Source: Mugil cephalus (taxonomy: Eukaryota > Chordata > Actinopteri > Mugiliformes > Mugilidae). From it: a stretch of DNA of 64,000 nt. Both the position numbers and the translations under genes were made by a program. Under the pieces are notes generated by a model, which searched no databases, was not told the origin of the DNA, and saw nothing but the letters and a program-made list of their open reading frames with translations. This document shows positions 12,968 through 27,600 of this stretch, piece after piece. The DNA lies in the NCBI RefSeq assembly GCF_022458985.1, contig NC_061774.1, positions 16,330,197 to 16,394,196 on the forward strand, in the 5' to 3' direction. Numbering within the stretch: position 1 is the first letter of the stretch; every line of letters begins with the position of its first letter.

Positions 12968-15900
12968 TGTGAACTGGGCAGCATTATATTCTATGGTGGC
13001 ACTGGGACTTGCGGATGCCGATAAACCGGGAAGGCTGGTGAGGACAGTCGCTCCATGAGGGTGATGGAACAGTGTGGAGGTTTAAAGCCATAATGGACAA
13101 CCCCTCTCATTCAATCTATATTAAACAAAGTCATGCCTCGGATCGTCACGGAGGCTCTTAAGCCACGTCACCGAGTACCCCTCAGCCTCCACTGATTGTG
13201 TTCAGACAGCGACTTCGCACATGAAGTCCCTTTCTGCTAACTCTCTTTCAATTTCAGAGGTGTCACTTTGATTTTCCTCCACTGGGAATCGAAAGTGGCA
13301 CATCCTCAAGTTGTGCTTGGCTGCGCCACCCGTCTGCCGCATGTAGCTTTAAATTTACTGTACAAGCATGATACCAGTCTTCACATTTAACAGCAAAAGC
13401 CACTATGTTTAATCCAGTAACTAAAACAAACCATTTTCCACCGAATATAACTCTGTTCTGTTCTAAGCATTGAGATTTAATCATGGGGGTAAGACAGATG
13501 GTACCTTTTTTGTAACTCGTTCGGTTTGATTTCCAGGTAGTCGCATACTTTGATGGCGTGGTGCTCAGCCGCGGGTGTATTGTGCGCTTGGAGCTAAAAG
13601 CGTAGGAGCATAGCAGAGTGCGGAGAGACTGGATCAAAAGTTAACTAACTGTGGGCTCACTACAAAGCTCCATAAAGCAAAGGGAACCTGCAGATTTTTC
13701 TCTGAATGTATGCCATCGCGATCAAACCCCGTTCGCAACACTTAGACGGCAGATTAACTGACCACAGCCGGTCTAAGGAGACGGACTGTCGCATGAAATA
13801 TCTGCAGTCGTCGCTGTCTCATTGCAAAAATGCATCGGCACACTAATGCTCCTGTCTGACTGGGGCTACGCTGTGAGGTACCGCACGCCCCCACACTACC
13901 TCCCACACAGACTCCACACATCATATCATTAGGTTGAGATGAGATAGGTGTCTGGCCTTACCCGCTATCATCCGACCAAGATGTTATTATTTCACCAGCC
14001 GGCGCTCGTCTCCCTCAGCCACAAAAGCTCATTACAATTGATAACTGATAGCATCGCTTAATCACGACTGGACAAAGGCCACGGCCATCCCAACAAGTCC
14101 CCCGATTGAATTAATGTTATTCATTAAGCCCCAATGAGAGCCTTTACAGATGCTGCGACCTTATCCTGCCACTTCATCTTGTTGGGGATTGACTGAGGTA
14201 GAATACAAGCTCGGCTGGGTGGGTGAGTGGAGAAAAAGAGAAAAAAAAAAGAAATGAGAGAACGAGCCCAGAGGAGAAAGAGAGGAATGTAAAGCATGTG
14301 AGGTGTTCATTTCGTTGCTACTAGACTGACAGATTCCCACTGGGAGGAATGGTGCCAACACAGATTGTCCCAGACCAGATTACCATCAGCTTTGCGGTGA
14401 CTTGAGCATGCCTGGACTAATGGCCCTCCAATGCCACATTTCATCAAAAGTCTCCTGAAACATATGTGAACTACATTACAGAGAAGGGGGAAATCACTTC
14501 TTCCTCATTAATAGGACTAACCTGAGGCGTAATACGCGCTCAGGGACCCCCAGACCTTGAGTTAGAGGACATCATTCAGCTGCTGTTTTAAAAACCCGCA
14601 CTAGCACGAACGCGCCTGCCCGTACAATATGAATCATTTACAGCCGTGCTCCAACAGCTTGCTAACACGCTGCTGCACTCCTGGACTCCCCCAAGCAACC
14701 CCGGACCTGCAGCACAGGAATACACAACGATTTTGACCCCAGATGTCCACGCAGAGACGAAATGTTGTGTAGTTAAGGCAGAATTGTGCCCTTTTCACCC
14801 CACGGGGAGGGCTTAGCGTCGGGTTGGGGGTTACTGCACTCGTCCTCCCCTAATTATGCTCTGGACCTGGCTGGGGCTTGGCTGGTTACTGCAGACACGT
14901 GCAATGAGTTCTTCAGTGGTCTTGTTACAGATGTGCTTTGTAATCCCAGGAAATGGCCTAAGACCCTCCGAGTTAGAGGTAAAAAGAAAAATATGTTGGA
15001 ACACTGATATTTGCTTTAGGACAGAAAGTTTAATGCAATGACAGACAAATGGAAAAGGGGAAATTCCTCCATATTTTTTTGTGCTACGTTATAATTGAAT
15101 TTTGTTTATTAACCACGTTTTTAAATGTTTACATTTGCCCTGGAGGGGAAGTGACCGAAGGTTCGACTTAAACACGAGCTCTTTTTGTAACCTGGAGAAG
15201 TTCTGGCATCAATTTACATGATTTCTTTTAGTAGTATCTTTTACATAAACTATATTCAGAAATGACAGAACATTTATGGAAATGTCCACATTAGAGTGTG
15301 ATTCTTGGCGTCGGGGACACAGGATAGTTTTTCTCATGTTACTGCTGACCTTATGTCAGGACGTTTTGTAAAAATATTTTGTTCTTAGTGAGTTAAGTAT
15401 CCAGTTGGCTTTTCATTACATTGTTACAATTGTCTCCTCGATTATGTTGCATTTTATTTGGCTGTGAATGAAGCTCTACATTTATATAGGCTTATGTAAA
15501 TGTATAGAGAGGTTGTCGGGGTTGATGGAGGGCTTGCAAAAAAAGACTGTTTTTTGCACACTGAGTGAGCAGCGTATGACACACAACACCATGTGGCACT
15601 ATCGCATTTTGCATTCTTGGTGATTCTCAGTGATTCTTGGTTATGTTGCTCTCAATAGCCACGTTTAAATTGAGCCAGATAATCCGGTTTAGAAGCCCAA
15701 AGCAAATGAAAATACTCCATATAAACACCTCAATCAGAATAAACAGTCCAAACCAAATTAAATTTCATTTAAAAAGGTCCATCAAAAATTTATTGAAGCC
15801 GAGATAGACTGAAGCATGGAACAGTTTCGAAACTGCTGGAAAACCTTCAAGACTGGCTAATAAGGATAAGGCTAACACAATAGCAAAAGTGGATATGACC

Positions 15901-18900
15901 CCCCAAACTTTCTGAATCAAGCTGTTGCTTTAAGAATAAAACTGTAAGAACAATAGCAACTACTATGCTGATTAGACGAGAGATCAGTCACAGGATGTAA
16001 AACGGTACATCTAAACATCAGATCAGGATAGATCACCTCACATGTGAACAGCTGACCTAAAACCTTCAATCGGAAAGAGAAAAAAGTCTCCATGTAAACC
16101 CAGCTAATGACTGTCCTTACCTCTAACTCTAACTCTGACCATCTTATGTGTATTTTATGGTGTAAATGCCCTAACACGCTAAATTGTTGCGTTGATCGTT
16201 GGCTTGAGTCTTCTGATCCCTCATTGATTTTTTAACCTCTCTGTCTAAATTCTAATCAGTTTTTTAGCCGAACATTTATGGATGTGGTTAACACTGAAAA
16301 GTTTGTTGGATCATGTGGGATGAGGAGGACTTGAAACATTAACGGCTTTTCATTATACAGAAAGACTAGCTGTAAAAAGCTGAGGCATTTTGCTTCTTTA
16401 AGTAATTCTACACAGATCTCGGAGGGAAGAGACACGCTCCATTTCATTGTGTATGCATTACAGTTAACGTATGTCAAAATGACATAGCTTGATTCGATTT
16501 GATTTCATTTGATTTAAAGCAGCTGGGTCAGCAATGATTGTAGTTCCTTTAACAGTCCACAAGCTCTGCTCCCTCTGCTCTCAGTAAAATAGTGCAGTGT
16601 TCCAGGTGAGAACAACCCCACTAAACAAATAAATACATAAAGAAAGAATCCCAAAACACATATTTGTTTACATCCCCAGCTACTACATGCACACATACTG
16701 TATACCCTTCGCCCCCAGACCAAATGAGCATGAATCACTTTGCAGTATGGCGCCCTCTGTTAAAACACTGTCACCCCGCTGCTGGCATTGTTTAAACGGT
16801 TATTCTTTGAAGTGCATACATTTCATTTTATTGCGCACTTGATGTACAGACCTTCACATATGAAAACAGACCGGGAGCATGTGCATGACACTTGTGACAA
16901 ATGAGCTCAAGACTATTTGGTTTGTGAAAGGTTGCGAAGTGCGTGCGCGTGTTTACACTGGCCACTTAAATTCCTGATTGTTAAGGTTTGGGGACAAGTT
17001 GCTAAGTTATTATAGTTGTTGTATACCCTATACAGACATACATCACTGTCAGCGGCCCGCACGCAAATAGCGGGCCCCCCACTTTTGTGAAGCATATAGT
17101 TGACTAATGAACGTGGTAAACAGCGCATTTCTTTCATTTAGTCACAGCTCAGTCAGTAATTACACAGAGGGATTGCTATCAGAGCAACACTCGCCGTATG
17201 AAGCTTTAGTGGGTCATCTGCAGTAAAACAGAGGGGGCGGGAAACAGTCCTCTGTAGACCTTTCAGGGTTATCAGATTGGCAAGAAGCAGTGGGGAAAAC
17301 ACCCCGTGGAAGACCTGCTAAATGTGGTTGTAATTATCGACTCAGTTGTCACTAATAAACAAACATGCTAGGGGAAAGAGGCAACCACCACCTATGGGAG
17401 GGAGCGACTTTTTTTTTTTTTTTTTTTTTTAGCATTTCATGGCTTAAAGCTCATTTTTGAGCACATGAAAACGAACCTAGAATTTTTAAAGGGGTTTAGA
17501 GGCTCACGGGTCAAAATACTTTACTTTTGCCCTCTGTTTTCCCCCCCCCCCTGTCTTTTTTTTTTTAACCTTCCTCCACTGTGTCTAGTTAAGGCAGTTG
17601 CGGATCATCTGTGAGCCTATTAATTAGCCCAATCACTGGCAAACAGGCCCGCATTATCACTGCAGCACGACAGTCTTTCAACGCTGAAATTAAACCATGC
17701 ACACCACTGTTTCGGTGCCAAGGGGAGTAGAGATTTAGCTCCACTGGCACTGTTCATGGATAAATCACCAGCGCGCTAAGCAGCCTGTAGCACTGGCCAT
17801 GGCAAGAAAAAAAAGCAAAAAGGAGAGGGCAAATTAAATGTGCTGCTGTTTATGACAAAAAAGACTGTTATATATGATGACAAACTAGTGATGAGCACTT
17901 TGGTTCAAAGGGAACCGGTTCTGCGACTTCAAAAGGAGGGAACGTCTGTCAGAATGAGAGCGGGGAGACAAAGGAAAAAAGAAAGGGAGGAAGAATGTGC
18001 GTAACCGTGGAAGAAGAGGGACGCCAAGAAGAGCTCCGGCAAACCAAGGTCTCTTTTTATCGAAGGGGAAAGATGAATGGCAAAAAATGGGGGAATTAAG
18101 TGACGGAGAGAATGAAAGACAGAGGACGGGGGAAGAAGGCAGCGAGCTGAAGAATGTGCACTGTAGCGTGTGTGCGATAGGCATGTACGGGTGTGCACGT
18201 CTGTGCCCAGAAACACTTCCGGACCAGACTTTGGTGTGAGGGAGCATCGCGAAACTGTTTCCAAGCTTTGGGCTTGTTTACTCCCCTTAAAATGCATATG
18301 TTGGTAATAAATCCTGAATTTGCTCATTTATTTTTAGGGAGGGGGACTGCACCTTGCTTTATTAAAGCCATCTATCACTCAGGGCTCCTGAATCAATGGG
18401 ATGCAGAGGAAAGCAGTGTCAGCACGGCGGCACGCAGCGAGAATACCGGCAGCCTGCACAAGTTAGGGGAGAGAGTTGCACCGAGGCAGGAATAGATCAG
18501 AGCATCTGTCATGCATTGAGGATGCATAGTGACAGAGGTCATTTTCTTATGTGCATGAATATGATATACACGGGGATGTGTGTGCCGGCCACTTTCGCAG
18601 CAGAGGAGAAGATTAGTTTAAATATTGCACGTTCTGAAGAGGGAATTCTGAAAAATGTATCAGGTGCGGTATGCAAATACAGACCTAAGTGCAGCGAAGG
18701 TAATTAATTACACTCAATCTGCATTTCCTATTCAGATATGCAGTGATATCCCGTATGGCGTTCATCTAGGGGGAACCAGGGGTGAACTGCTTCAAACCGG
18801 GCCCATCTGGAGACTGCCTCTCTGGGATTCACTCTCCTGTGGTAGAAAGGGCCACATCAACCTCTTTCCCGCAGCTGCCACATCCAACGCCCAGCCTGCC

Positions 18901-19657
18901 AGGCAGCGCTTGTTAAATAAGTCTGTCGCAGCCCGCGGACCTGAGCAAAAAAGGAATATGGAAGAGATCTGGCTCAGCGGAGGGAGATGAGAGAGCGAGC
19001 AGAGGAGAAAGTTGGAGAGCAACGCCGAGAGTGGGAGGGGATGAATGGGTGGAAGGGAAAATAAGAGTCTGCGGTGAGAGGCGAAGGGTTTCTGTGCACG
19101 CGGACATCAAAGGCTCCAGATTGGTCTGCGCTTTTTTTTTTTTTTTTGTGGGTTGGTACTAATCGGCTAACTCCTCTTCAGACGGAGGGAATGCTACACC
19201 TGAGAGGCGCAACTTTTTTAAAAAGGTGTTAGGAAAGCCTGCCTCCATTGTTCATCCTGAGCTGGGAGTAAGAAGCCGGTTCTCAATAATCAATGCTCGG
19301 TAATCTGTGTCTGCCCACCCGACACCGCCTGTTTATTCATAGAGAGGACAGAGGCCGGGCGTATAGACTTACCAGAGCTGTGGAGTTGACACTTAGCACT
19401 TGTAGTTAAACTCACAAAAGGCAGGCCTGATTTGAATTTTATTGCCGTTCTCTGTAATCTGACTTTCTTCAGACTTGAGAGCATGAATACTGGAATTTAT
19501 GCAATTTGTAGTCCTTTTCCTTTTAAATAACACGGCGTCAGTTGTTAAGAAAAAAGGTGGCAGCTCAGTATTGGCCACGCAACTCGCTTTGTGCTTTGAG
19601 TTGAATGTTATCTTTTGCATTGTAACATGATCTCAATAGCAATACTTTCATAATGTA
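12968..19657. other. No supported gene; possible conserved non-coding stretches
   Basis: Mostly unique sequence. The intervals 13,890-14,130, 14,370-14,660, 17,575-17,780 and 18,290-18,540 are balanced in composition and rich in short homeodomain-like and TAAT/ATTA motifs, the look of vertebrate regulatory DNA, but conservation cannot be seen from one sequence. Poly(T) at 17409-17430. Confidence 0.35.
17886..17935. mobile_element. hAT-like terminus, fragment
   Basis: TAGTGATGAGCACTTTGGTT followed by AAGGGAACCGGTTC resembles the terminal region of the TAGTGATG hAT family also seen at 60995 and 62853. No partner terminus was found nearby. Confidence 0.4.
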
Positions 19658-20201
19658 CACCGATCTGCCACAACATTAAAACAACTGACAGGAGAACTAA
19701 ATAACATCGAACATCTTGTGACAATTCAGTTTTCTGCTGAGAAACTTTTGGACCTGGCATTCATGTGGATGTTACTTAGACATGTAGCACCCACCTAGAC
19801 CAGACCAGACCAGGCACCCCCACCCCCACCCCACCTCTTGATGGCAGCAGCCATCCCCAGAAGGACATAGCCTGACACAGACACACACATTAAAAAAAAG
19901 GTTTGGGAACAACTAAAACAAAAAAGGACCACAAGGTGTTGACTAGGCCTCCAAATTCTCCAGATCCCAAACTGATCAAGTATCTGTGGGATGCACTGGA
20001 ACAAGCCTGATCCTCAGAGGCCCCACCCCTCAACCCACAGGACCCCAAGGCCCCCACTAACAACATTGTGTTGGTTGACAGGGAAGGGGACACCCTCAGA
20101 AGGCCCATGTCCATTCTCTGATGAGTCACAACTGTTTAGGACGCACAAGAGACAACTACACAGTATTGGGAATGTGGTCATTATGTTATGCCTGATCAGT
20201 G
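19658..20201. mobile_element. Tc1/mariner-like deletion derivative, TA-flanked
   Basis: Left end CACCGATCTGCCACAACATT and right end AATGTTATGCC...GATCAGTG lie directly inside TA dinucleotides (19656-19657 and 20202-20203). The interior keeps degraded transposase sequence such as TGGCATTCATGTGGATGTTAC and TCAAGTATCTGTGGGATGCA, but much is deleted and the frame is broken. Not mobile on its own. Confidence 0.85.
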
Positions 20202-20203
20202 TA

Positions 20204-21633
20204 CACTGAGGTGCATTTTGCATTGCATTGCAAAGCTTTTAATGAAATGGAAAAAATATACATGCGCCAGGAGACCTTTTCCCTTTTTTTTTTTTTTTTT
20301 GGCTTATCAAACATCAAACAACTGTAAAAGCGTCTGGAGAAGAAGTAATCTTCGGCATATGTAAACGTGTGCCGTCGTACGGACACAGCTGCGTGCATTA
20401 GCGTCACTGCATTCTTTGTCTTTGCCTCCACACAGCATGAAACGTGTCCAGCGCTAGCTGACATGAAAGATGAACTTGCCACTTGCCAGGTCTTTCTTTT
20501 TCTTTTTTTTTCTTGAGTTTTGCCCCACATCAACTTCTTTTCCTTCTTTGATGTTTAATTGTTTTTCGTTTGTTTTCTTTGCTTCGCTACCAGCGGTTCA
20601 AGTGGAAAAGACAGCAGTGATGGCGTTGAGGAGATGAACAATACACAATGTAATGCACGTTGGAACAAGAGTGCACTGGAAAATGAGAGTATTAATTTAG
20701 ATCCTAAAAACATATTAAAATGTTTATTTTCATGGTCTTTTCATCTGGGAGGAGAAAATAAGTGTTTCAGTAAAACTCTATTGTCACTGACTTTGGTTAA
20801 TGCAAACTTTTTGTGGGAGGATTAGGTTGATTTAATGACATTCTTTGTGTTTATTTTTCTTTTGTGTTGTCTTTAATAAAGTCAAACAATACACTTTCAT
20901 AGTAAAAGGTTACAGTCAGTGTTATCAGTAATAAATTCTTAGTCTCAATTAAAGGACATTAAGTAAAGAGTGGTTTCTGGGTAGTAGGCAATCTGTGTAA
21001 GATTTTAAATGTCATTTCTCTCACGTTATTGGTCAATAGATATTTATAGTAGAAGCCAAATTGGTTTCCAGCTGAGGTCTTAACACAGAGCTGTTCCGGT
21101 AAGTAACCACATAGAGAATAGTAACTGCATCACTTTGGAAGCAGACTCACCTGCTGCGTGGAGAGCCGCGTCCTCATCTAACGCATTTTCTTCTTGCCTC
21201 TTTGTCCCAAACTGCTGCGAGTCATGAGTAACACTTTCGCAAGAAGCAAGACCTGAAAGAGGTGACACATAGTGTCCCCCTGGACGACGCGGAGTAAGTG
21301 CAATTCTGAGCACACAGGAGAAGGGTACACACTGCTTGGTACACACCGTGTCCACCAAAACTGAGAAGTGCTGTTACTGCATGCTGAAGGTTACCTGTCA
21401 ACTCTACTCCTCGTCTAAAGTTTATCACAGCTATGCAAAAACTTCTGACAAAACCACTGTGCCACTCCTCATCTGTTGGTTGAAATGCAACTTTTTTTTT
21501 TTTCCAAATGTTTGCTTCAAGTTTACTTGAGAAAATGAAGAAATGGAGCTAATGGCATTCACAACTAACCAGTTTGGCATCTTCGCATGCTAATATTTGT
21601 TAACTATTTTAGTTTTGCACAGTTAGCACTTCC

Positions 21634-21694
<61 letters not shown>

Positions 21695-24600
21695 CAGCCG
21701 GTTGTTGTTTGCAAAAGGCACAAACTGTGCAGAAAACTTAGCAGAACAAATAATCAGGCTAGTGCATCATCATCATCTGTGAAAGCTAACAGAAACCTCA
21801 AGACTATGTTGCAACAGACTCACACACTTTGGCTGTCCGAGAGGCCTTTTCTGTGTTTACCCTACACCCACATGAGCTGACTTCAGTGGAAAGTGAATGC
21901 GCGCGTCACTCCTGTGACTTTCATATAAGTATTAATAAGCTTTGTGGTTAGAGTCTATTACCGGCAAGTCAATTATAACAGCCAATTATGCAATTATTAC
22001 CGCCTAATTGCAGGTAATGTCGGTGAAAGCCCAAAGTCAAACAGGGACACGCAACAAACTGAATAGTGAATGTAGTCTGCAAGGAAACATGACAGCTTAC
22101 AACATGTTTCCTAATGGCTTTGTACAAGCACTTGGTAAATATTACAACAAACAAGCCACTGTTATCTTATACTTCCACTTCTCCAACGGTGTTCCCATAC
22201 TCTGCGAGTGGCTCGTGACTGATGTGAAGTGCCGAACACAAACATTTTTTAAGAACAGTGACAAAAGCTCTAATTTCAGAATTTCAAGGACTTGCTGTCG
22301 GGCGGGATAGTCTTAAGGTGCCGTGACGCTCATGCATAAATCATGCAATCATCATCAATGCATATTCAGGGAGGCTGTATCGCTCTGCTTCTCAATGGGA
22401 GATAAGAGGGAGCCCGGTCTGTGACAAAACCCAGCTGATTGTAATGAGCTTTTTTGTGGCTTCCTGCGCTGACAAAACAAGCCTAAATTAATCATGATAC
22501 CACCCTCCTACTGCGGCAAGGAAGCCTAATGCTTCCATCGGCACACCCTGTTGTAAATTGGACCCCGAGACAGAAATTTCTGTGATGCGAAGGGAACCAG
22601 GCTCTGAAACGCTTTTCATTTAAGTCATTCATAGCAAATGGGCGAAAAAACATGTTTTCAATAATTGGCTTGCCTTTATGAAACATGAATCAAATGGTTG
22701 CAGTTTGTTTGTTGAACCATCTGCAGTGAAAGGCATTAGATAAGTGAGAGAGGGATGGTGGAAATAACAGCAGCAGAAATACGTACTAAAGTCTACAGCC
22801 TGCGTCACAGGAAGCAAAATATCCGTGAGTGCATGCAATGAAATTTGCATGATTTTTTTTTTTTTTTTTTCATGAATTTATTTGCCAGCTCCATTATGGC
22901 AGCATAGATGTTGGATTTTCAACTAATTACTTTAAATTTCAACAAAGTGGAGTTCACTTCTGACAGGGAATTTGTTACGTGTTCAGATTTGTCACCAAAA
23001 TACTTGTTTGTTGAATGAACCGGTCAAAGATGACATAGAGCACTAAAAGTGTCAGTAAACATATCGCAATGCACAAACTCAGACCTTACCATAAATGTAC
23101 ATTTAGGAATACCACAACCACAAGAGGTGGTCGTCCATATGGACTCTCCTTGTAAACACAGTCAACATAACATAACACAACATAATGGAACTCGGGAAGT
23201 TGTGGTTATGACATGGAAAGTTGTGTACACAGACTGCTTGGCATTCAGACGCTAATGTTGACTGAAATTTGTGACTACTGTTGTCTGTAGCGAGCAACTC
23301 AGTTCAGGAAATGTAAATTTGAAAAGATGAGGTTATCTGCAATGTGAGTAATTTGCATTTACATGTCATGTCATACATAAACATCTATGCAACTGATCAC
23401 AAATATATTAACTTACCATTAACCTCTGTCATTTCTCAAAATGCCAGCAAAGACATGTCAGACTCGTAATGAAACAATGTACAGCATGACTCTATTTGAA
23501 GAAAATGACTGTGCGTATTAGCTAGCAAGCTACATTGATAGATATACTAACTCAAACGTTTAAGGTAAAAGCAGACTTTAAACATATGCAATATAAATGA
23601 TGAAAAAACTGTTTAAAATACAAGGTAAGATATGTATTATTATATACTGTAATAGTCATAAATAAGTATGAAAGTTGTAAGTATGTGAATAAATAAATAT
23701 AGTATTTTGTGAAAGCAGTACAACAGTGAAATGAGTTAGCATTACATCTATGAGTTGTTTGGACCTTGTTTCAGACTGCCTTGAAATATTTTTGACTGAT
23801 TCTGTTTTTTGTTTTTTTAACTGGCATTGGATTCATGCCCATATGCATCTCCTCCAGGGCGACTATGTTTGGTGACATAAACCGATAAGCGGACAAATTG
23901 GGCTACCAGTGCTAAAGTTGTTACACGATAGCAATGATAAAGCTATACTTCCATGGATGCGCAGTTTAAGTGTAAAACATAAATTATAGATAGTGACGTG
24001 CTAGCAGAAAGCGCAGTCCTTTGTCTTTAGGATCCCAATAAAAGTTGTTCGCTACTAAAATGTTCTTGTCCTTACTGTAACAAGCTAGTTAGCTAGCCAT
24101 GCTAACATTTTAAAACTTCCTTTGCTAAACCTGGTTTAATCCCTTGCTTCCGCTTTGATTGTGTGTTTTTAGCTTTGGAAAAGTGCAAACAAAAGCACAC
24201 AGCCCTCTTTACCTTTACTTGAAGTAGAAAAATTCAAAGTGACAACCGTGCAGAGCCAGTGTTCTGGGGAGAGGTCTGGTGAACGGTTAATGCATCAGCA
24301 TTTTGATTTGACTCCAGTTTTGTAGAGCTGTGTGACAGCAGAATGTCACCCCAAATACGTCCCATCTCCCTTTTATGCTGCCAATCACACAAGTCCAATG
24401 CAAATACAGCTGAAATTCAGTGACAGCATTTTAATTGTATTTTTAAAGTGACTTCCTAATTGTGCTGCAGGCAGTCAGAACTGACAGGCCCAAAGTGAAA
24501 AGACAGCAGCTGCTTTGAATTTGTGAAATGTTTGATTTCTGTCTAAATCTTATCTGACAGGTGATGTCATTACCTTATCAGCTTATCCATCATGTGAATG

Positions 24601-27600
24601 TGTACTTTTAGCCAAGAATGATGACACTGTGGAGGTTATGACTTGAGAGGAAGCTGAGGGCATGTCTCATCAGACTCTTTGGTCACACTGAGAAGACATG
24701 CTCTGTCTAACTGATACTTCCCTCATGATTCCATTACCTGAAGTGCCAGAGGGCCCGTGGGACAAGAGCCATCCACACAGGAAGCCAAGAAGCAGGTGAA
24801 GGTAAGGACGAAACGAAGACTCGGTGGACGAGTGGAACATGGATATATCAAAAAGACTTGAATGTCTCCTTCCTTGGCAAACAGATGTCTGGGTTGGGTA
24901 GATTTCATTCCAGCCATGTGCCTCAGGGATATTCTGGGTCTTCTCATTTTAAGGCTCATCTTCCCATTTTTTGCATGTTCAACATTTTGTGATAATAGAG
25001 AAACTGGGTCAAACTAGCACTCTCGCATTCCAGTCTCATCATTTCAACGGAGGGAGAACTTTTGGGCATTTGTATTCACTGCAAATAATTTAGAGTTTGA
25101 AAATTTACTGCCTCAAAAACATGACTTAACTGAAAGTCTCCTAACAGATTTAAAAGGAAACAATCCACTTAAATTTAATCAACGGTTCTTAAGCAGTCAT
25201 CACATAAATTGGCTTTTCATTTACATCTTCTCAGTCGGTAGAGTCAATTTATTCAACCCGAAGAACTTCCCACTGACTGTGTTTAATGTTAGGTGCATGG
25301 GGTAAAAGCTGAAATAATCATGCATTAAATAATGTGTGATTCAGTTATTAGGCTTTGAATCATACAGTTGAAGGTGAACTGAAGCAAATTTTCAAAATCG
25401 ATCAATAATCTCAGCGTTTTTGTCTTAAATACTTTGTGAGTTAAATGTGAAAATGATGCTCAGAACCAGCTGCAACTTGTGAGTTGTGTAATGTGACACC
25501 AGCCGACGCATTTTGGGCTATTTACAGGAACCCTGTATTACTGCTATAGACGGCAAGCTTAAAATATACTGTAAAATGTTCCAGCTCAGTCAAAATTACC
25601 CAGACTAAAGTATTTAACTGTATTATGTGTAGGTTTTTGCAGTACTTTGCTGCAGATACAGCAACATAGTGTAGGACATTCACGCAACTCATCCTCACTT
25701 CTCAACACCTCCAGTTGGAAAGGTGCGTGTATAAATAAAATGCCTAAGTTAAATCAAGTTGAGATCAATAAATGTACATTTACAATACGTTCTTGAGAAA
25801 AGATAAGCCGATTCCACTAAATTCCTGTTTCATGTTTTGCAGCGTACTGACGGACAAATCCCAATTCATCTTGTGAACTGGTGACTGGTGTTTTCCAGAG
25901 GGGTTTAAAAGACGTTAACCGGCATGTTGCAAGCATTATCTCTGTCCTAAGTGCCCTATGAGGCTCTGCTTCAATGTTATCAAATCTCACAACTGCTACA
26001 AAACTTTGTGCTGTGCTCAACACAGGGAAAAAAAGAGCGATACATCCTGTGGGTTCAATATGAGAACAGGGATGCCCCAAAGTAATTTACCCAAAATGAC
26101 CTAGCACATGAATAATGCACAAAAGCCATACAATAGCAAAAATATAACTTTAATGGCTTTACCTCGGCTTATAGAAACTATCCCAGGAGATGTGACATTA
26201 CAAAAAAATTATGTGGAAACCGTAGCTTCCAGAGCAATATCAGCCACAATAAACTTGCTGACAGCAGTAAATATGACTCCCATCTCAGCCTGCAGTTTAA
26301 CCGACGCTGAAAGGCACTGAACTGAAGACTGTACAGAGTGAACCGAGTTTGACAAGGAACTCGGGGAGCGTGTTTATCAATGCAAAATCGTCCTTTTTTA
26401 AAAAAAAAGCCTGTAACAAAGATTCCCCAGGCAGGTGGAACATGGAAAGGGAAGAGGAGTTTATGTGTGAAAGAATGAGAAGGAGGTGGAATGAAAAGAA
26501 GACAGCGTCGAGAAAGCGAAGGAGGGAGACAGTAAAAGCCTGAGCGCCAGCGCCGAGCCTACTTTGACCGAGCGAAGACTATAGGCAGCTTTTTGGACGC
26601 CACCCAGACACCTGGAGCTGTTATCAGGTTGCCGTGAGTGAAGCTTTCAGACGGCCGTGAATGGTAAGCCCGTGCTCAGCACTAACTGGCATTTTAAGTC
26701 TCTTTTCCTCTGACGAAGGTGGCGTCTTAAAGCGGGTCAAGCTGACGGGGCGAGCAGCCGGGACCTCTGTGCCCCAATCTGCTTCAAGAAAATCTGACTG
26801 AATGAAGGGACAACAAGAGCGTCTGGCTGCCAGGGCAAATCCTGGAGCCACATTACACACATCGCAGAACGGAACAGCATGTTCAGTCAGTGATACATCT
26901 GCAAACACGCACATGTGCACATGCACAGATGTAAACACCTAAATCTAAGTAGCTGTGCATACAAATACAGATGGCGACAATCTTCCTCTGGTATGTCTTT
27001 TTGGTATGAGGACAATAATGCAGGCTGCAGTAAAGAAAGGGAACATGGAAGCAAGTTCTTCTGGATACCTAAAATATCGTGAGAAAAGTTAACTTCCCAC
27101 TAACTCAGACCAAAATGTCCTTAAAAAAGTATTTTACTTTAGAAAGGCGTAAAATATGAACAGTTTCTCTAGTGGGGCACCAAAAAGGAAGTATTTTTTC
27201 CCCCACAACACATTTACCTTCAGTGCTTACCTAGCTTTCAGTGACTGTTACTGTTTCAGACGTTTTGACCCGGCGCCTCTGAAAGTAGTTCAGTCAGCAT
27301 CGAGGAGCGTTTTATTGAATAGTGCGGGTTTGCTGCCACTTGTGGTTTTCAATATGGTTCCAAATCATGCAGATAGCTTTAATAGATCCTCGCAGCGAGG
27401 CAGTTCCCAAACTTCAGACAATGCGGGGCAATCTGAATGGGTTCCTTTTTTAATTTCTTTTATGTACATATTTGTGAAACGTAGTGGGTCGGGAACATCT
27501 GGTTGAACTGGCAATGCTTTCCACGGAGAGGGAACTACAACTTAGCCGTCGATGCAACAACAGAGGGATTTGGGAGGCCCCCCTCGTGATTGATACTGTT

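Noticed and set aside
13263-13637. 124-codon minus-strand open frame
   Set aside because: No domain, signal or splice partner, and composition like the surrounding non-coding DNA.
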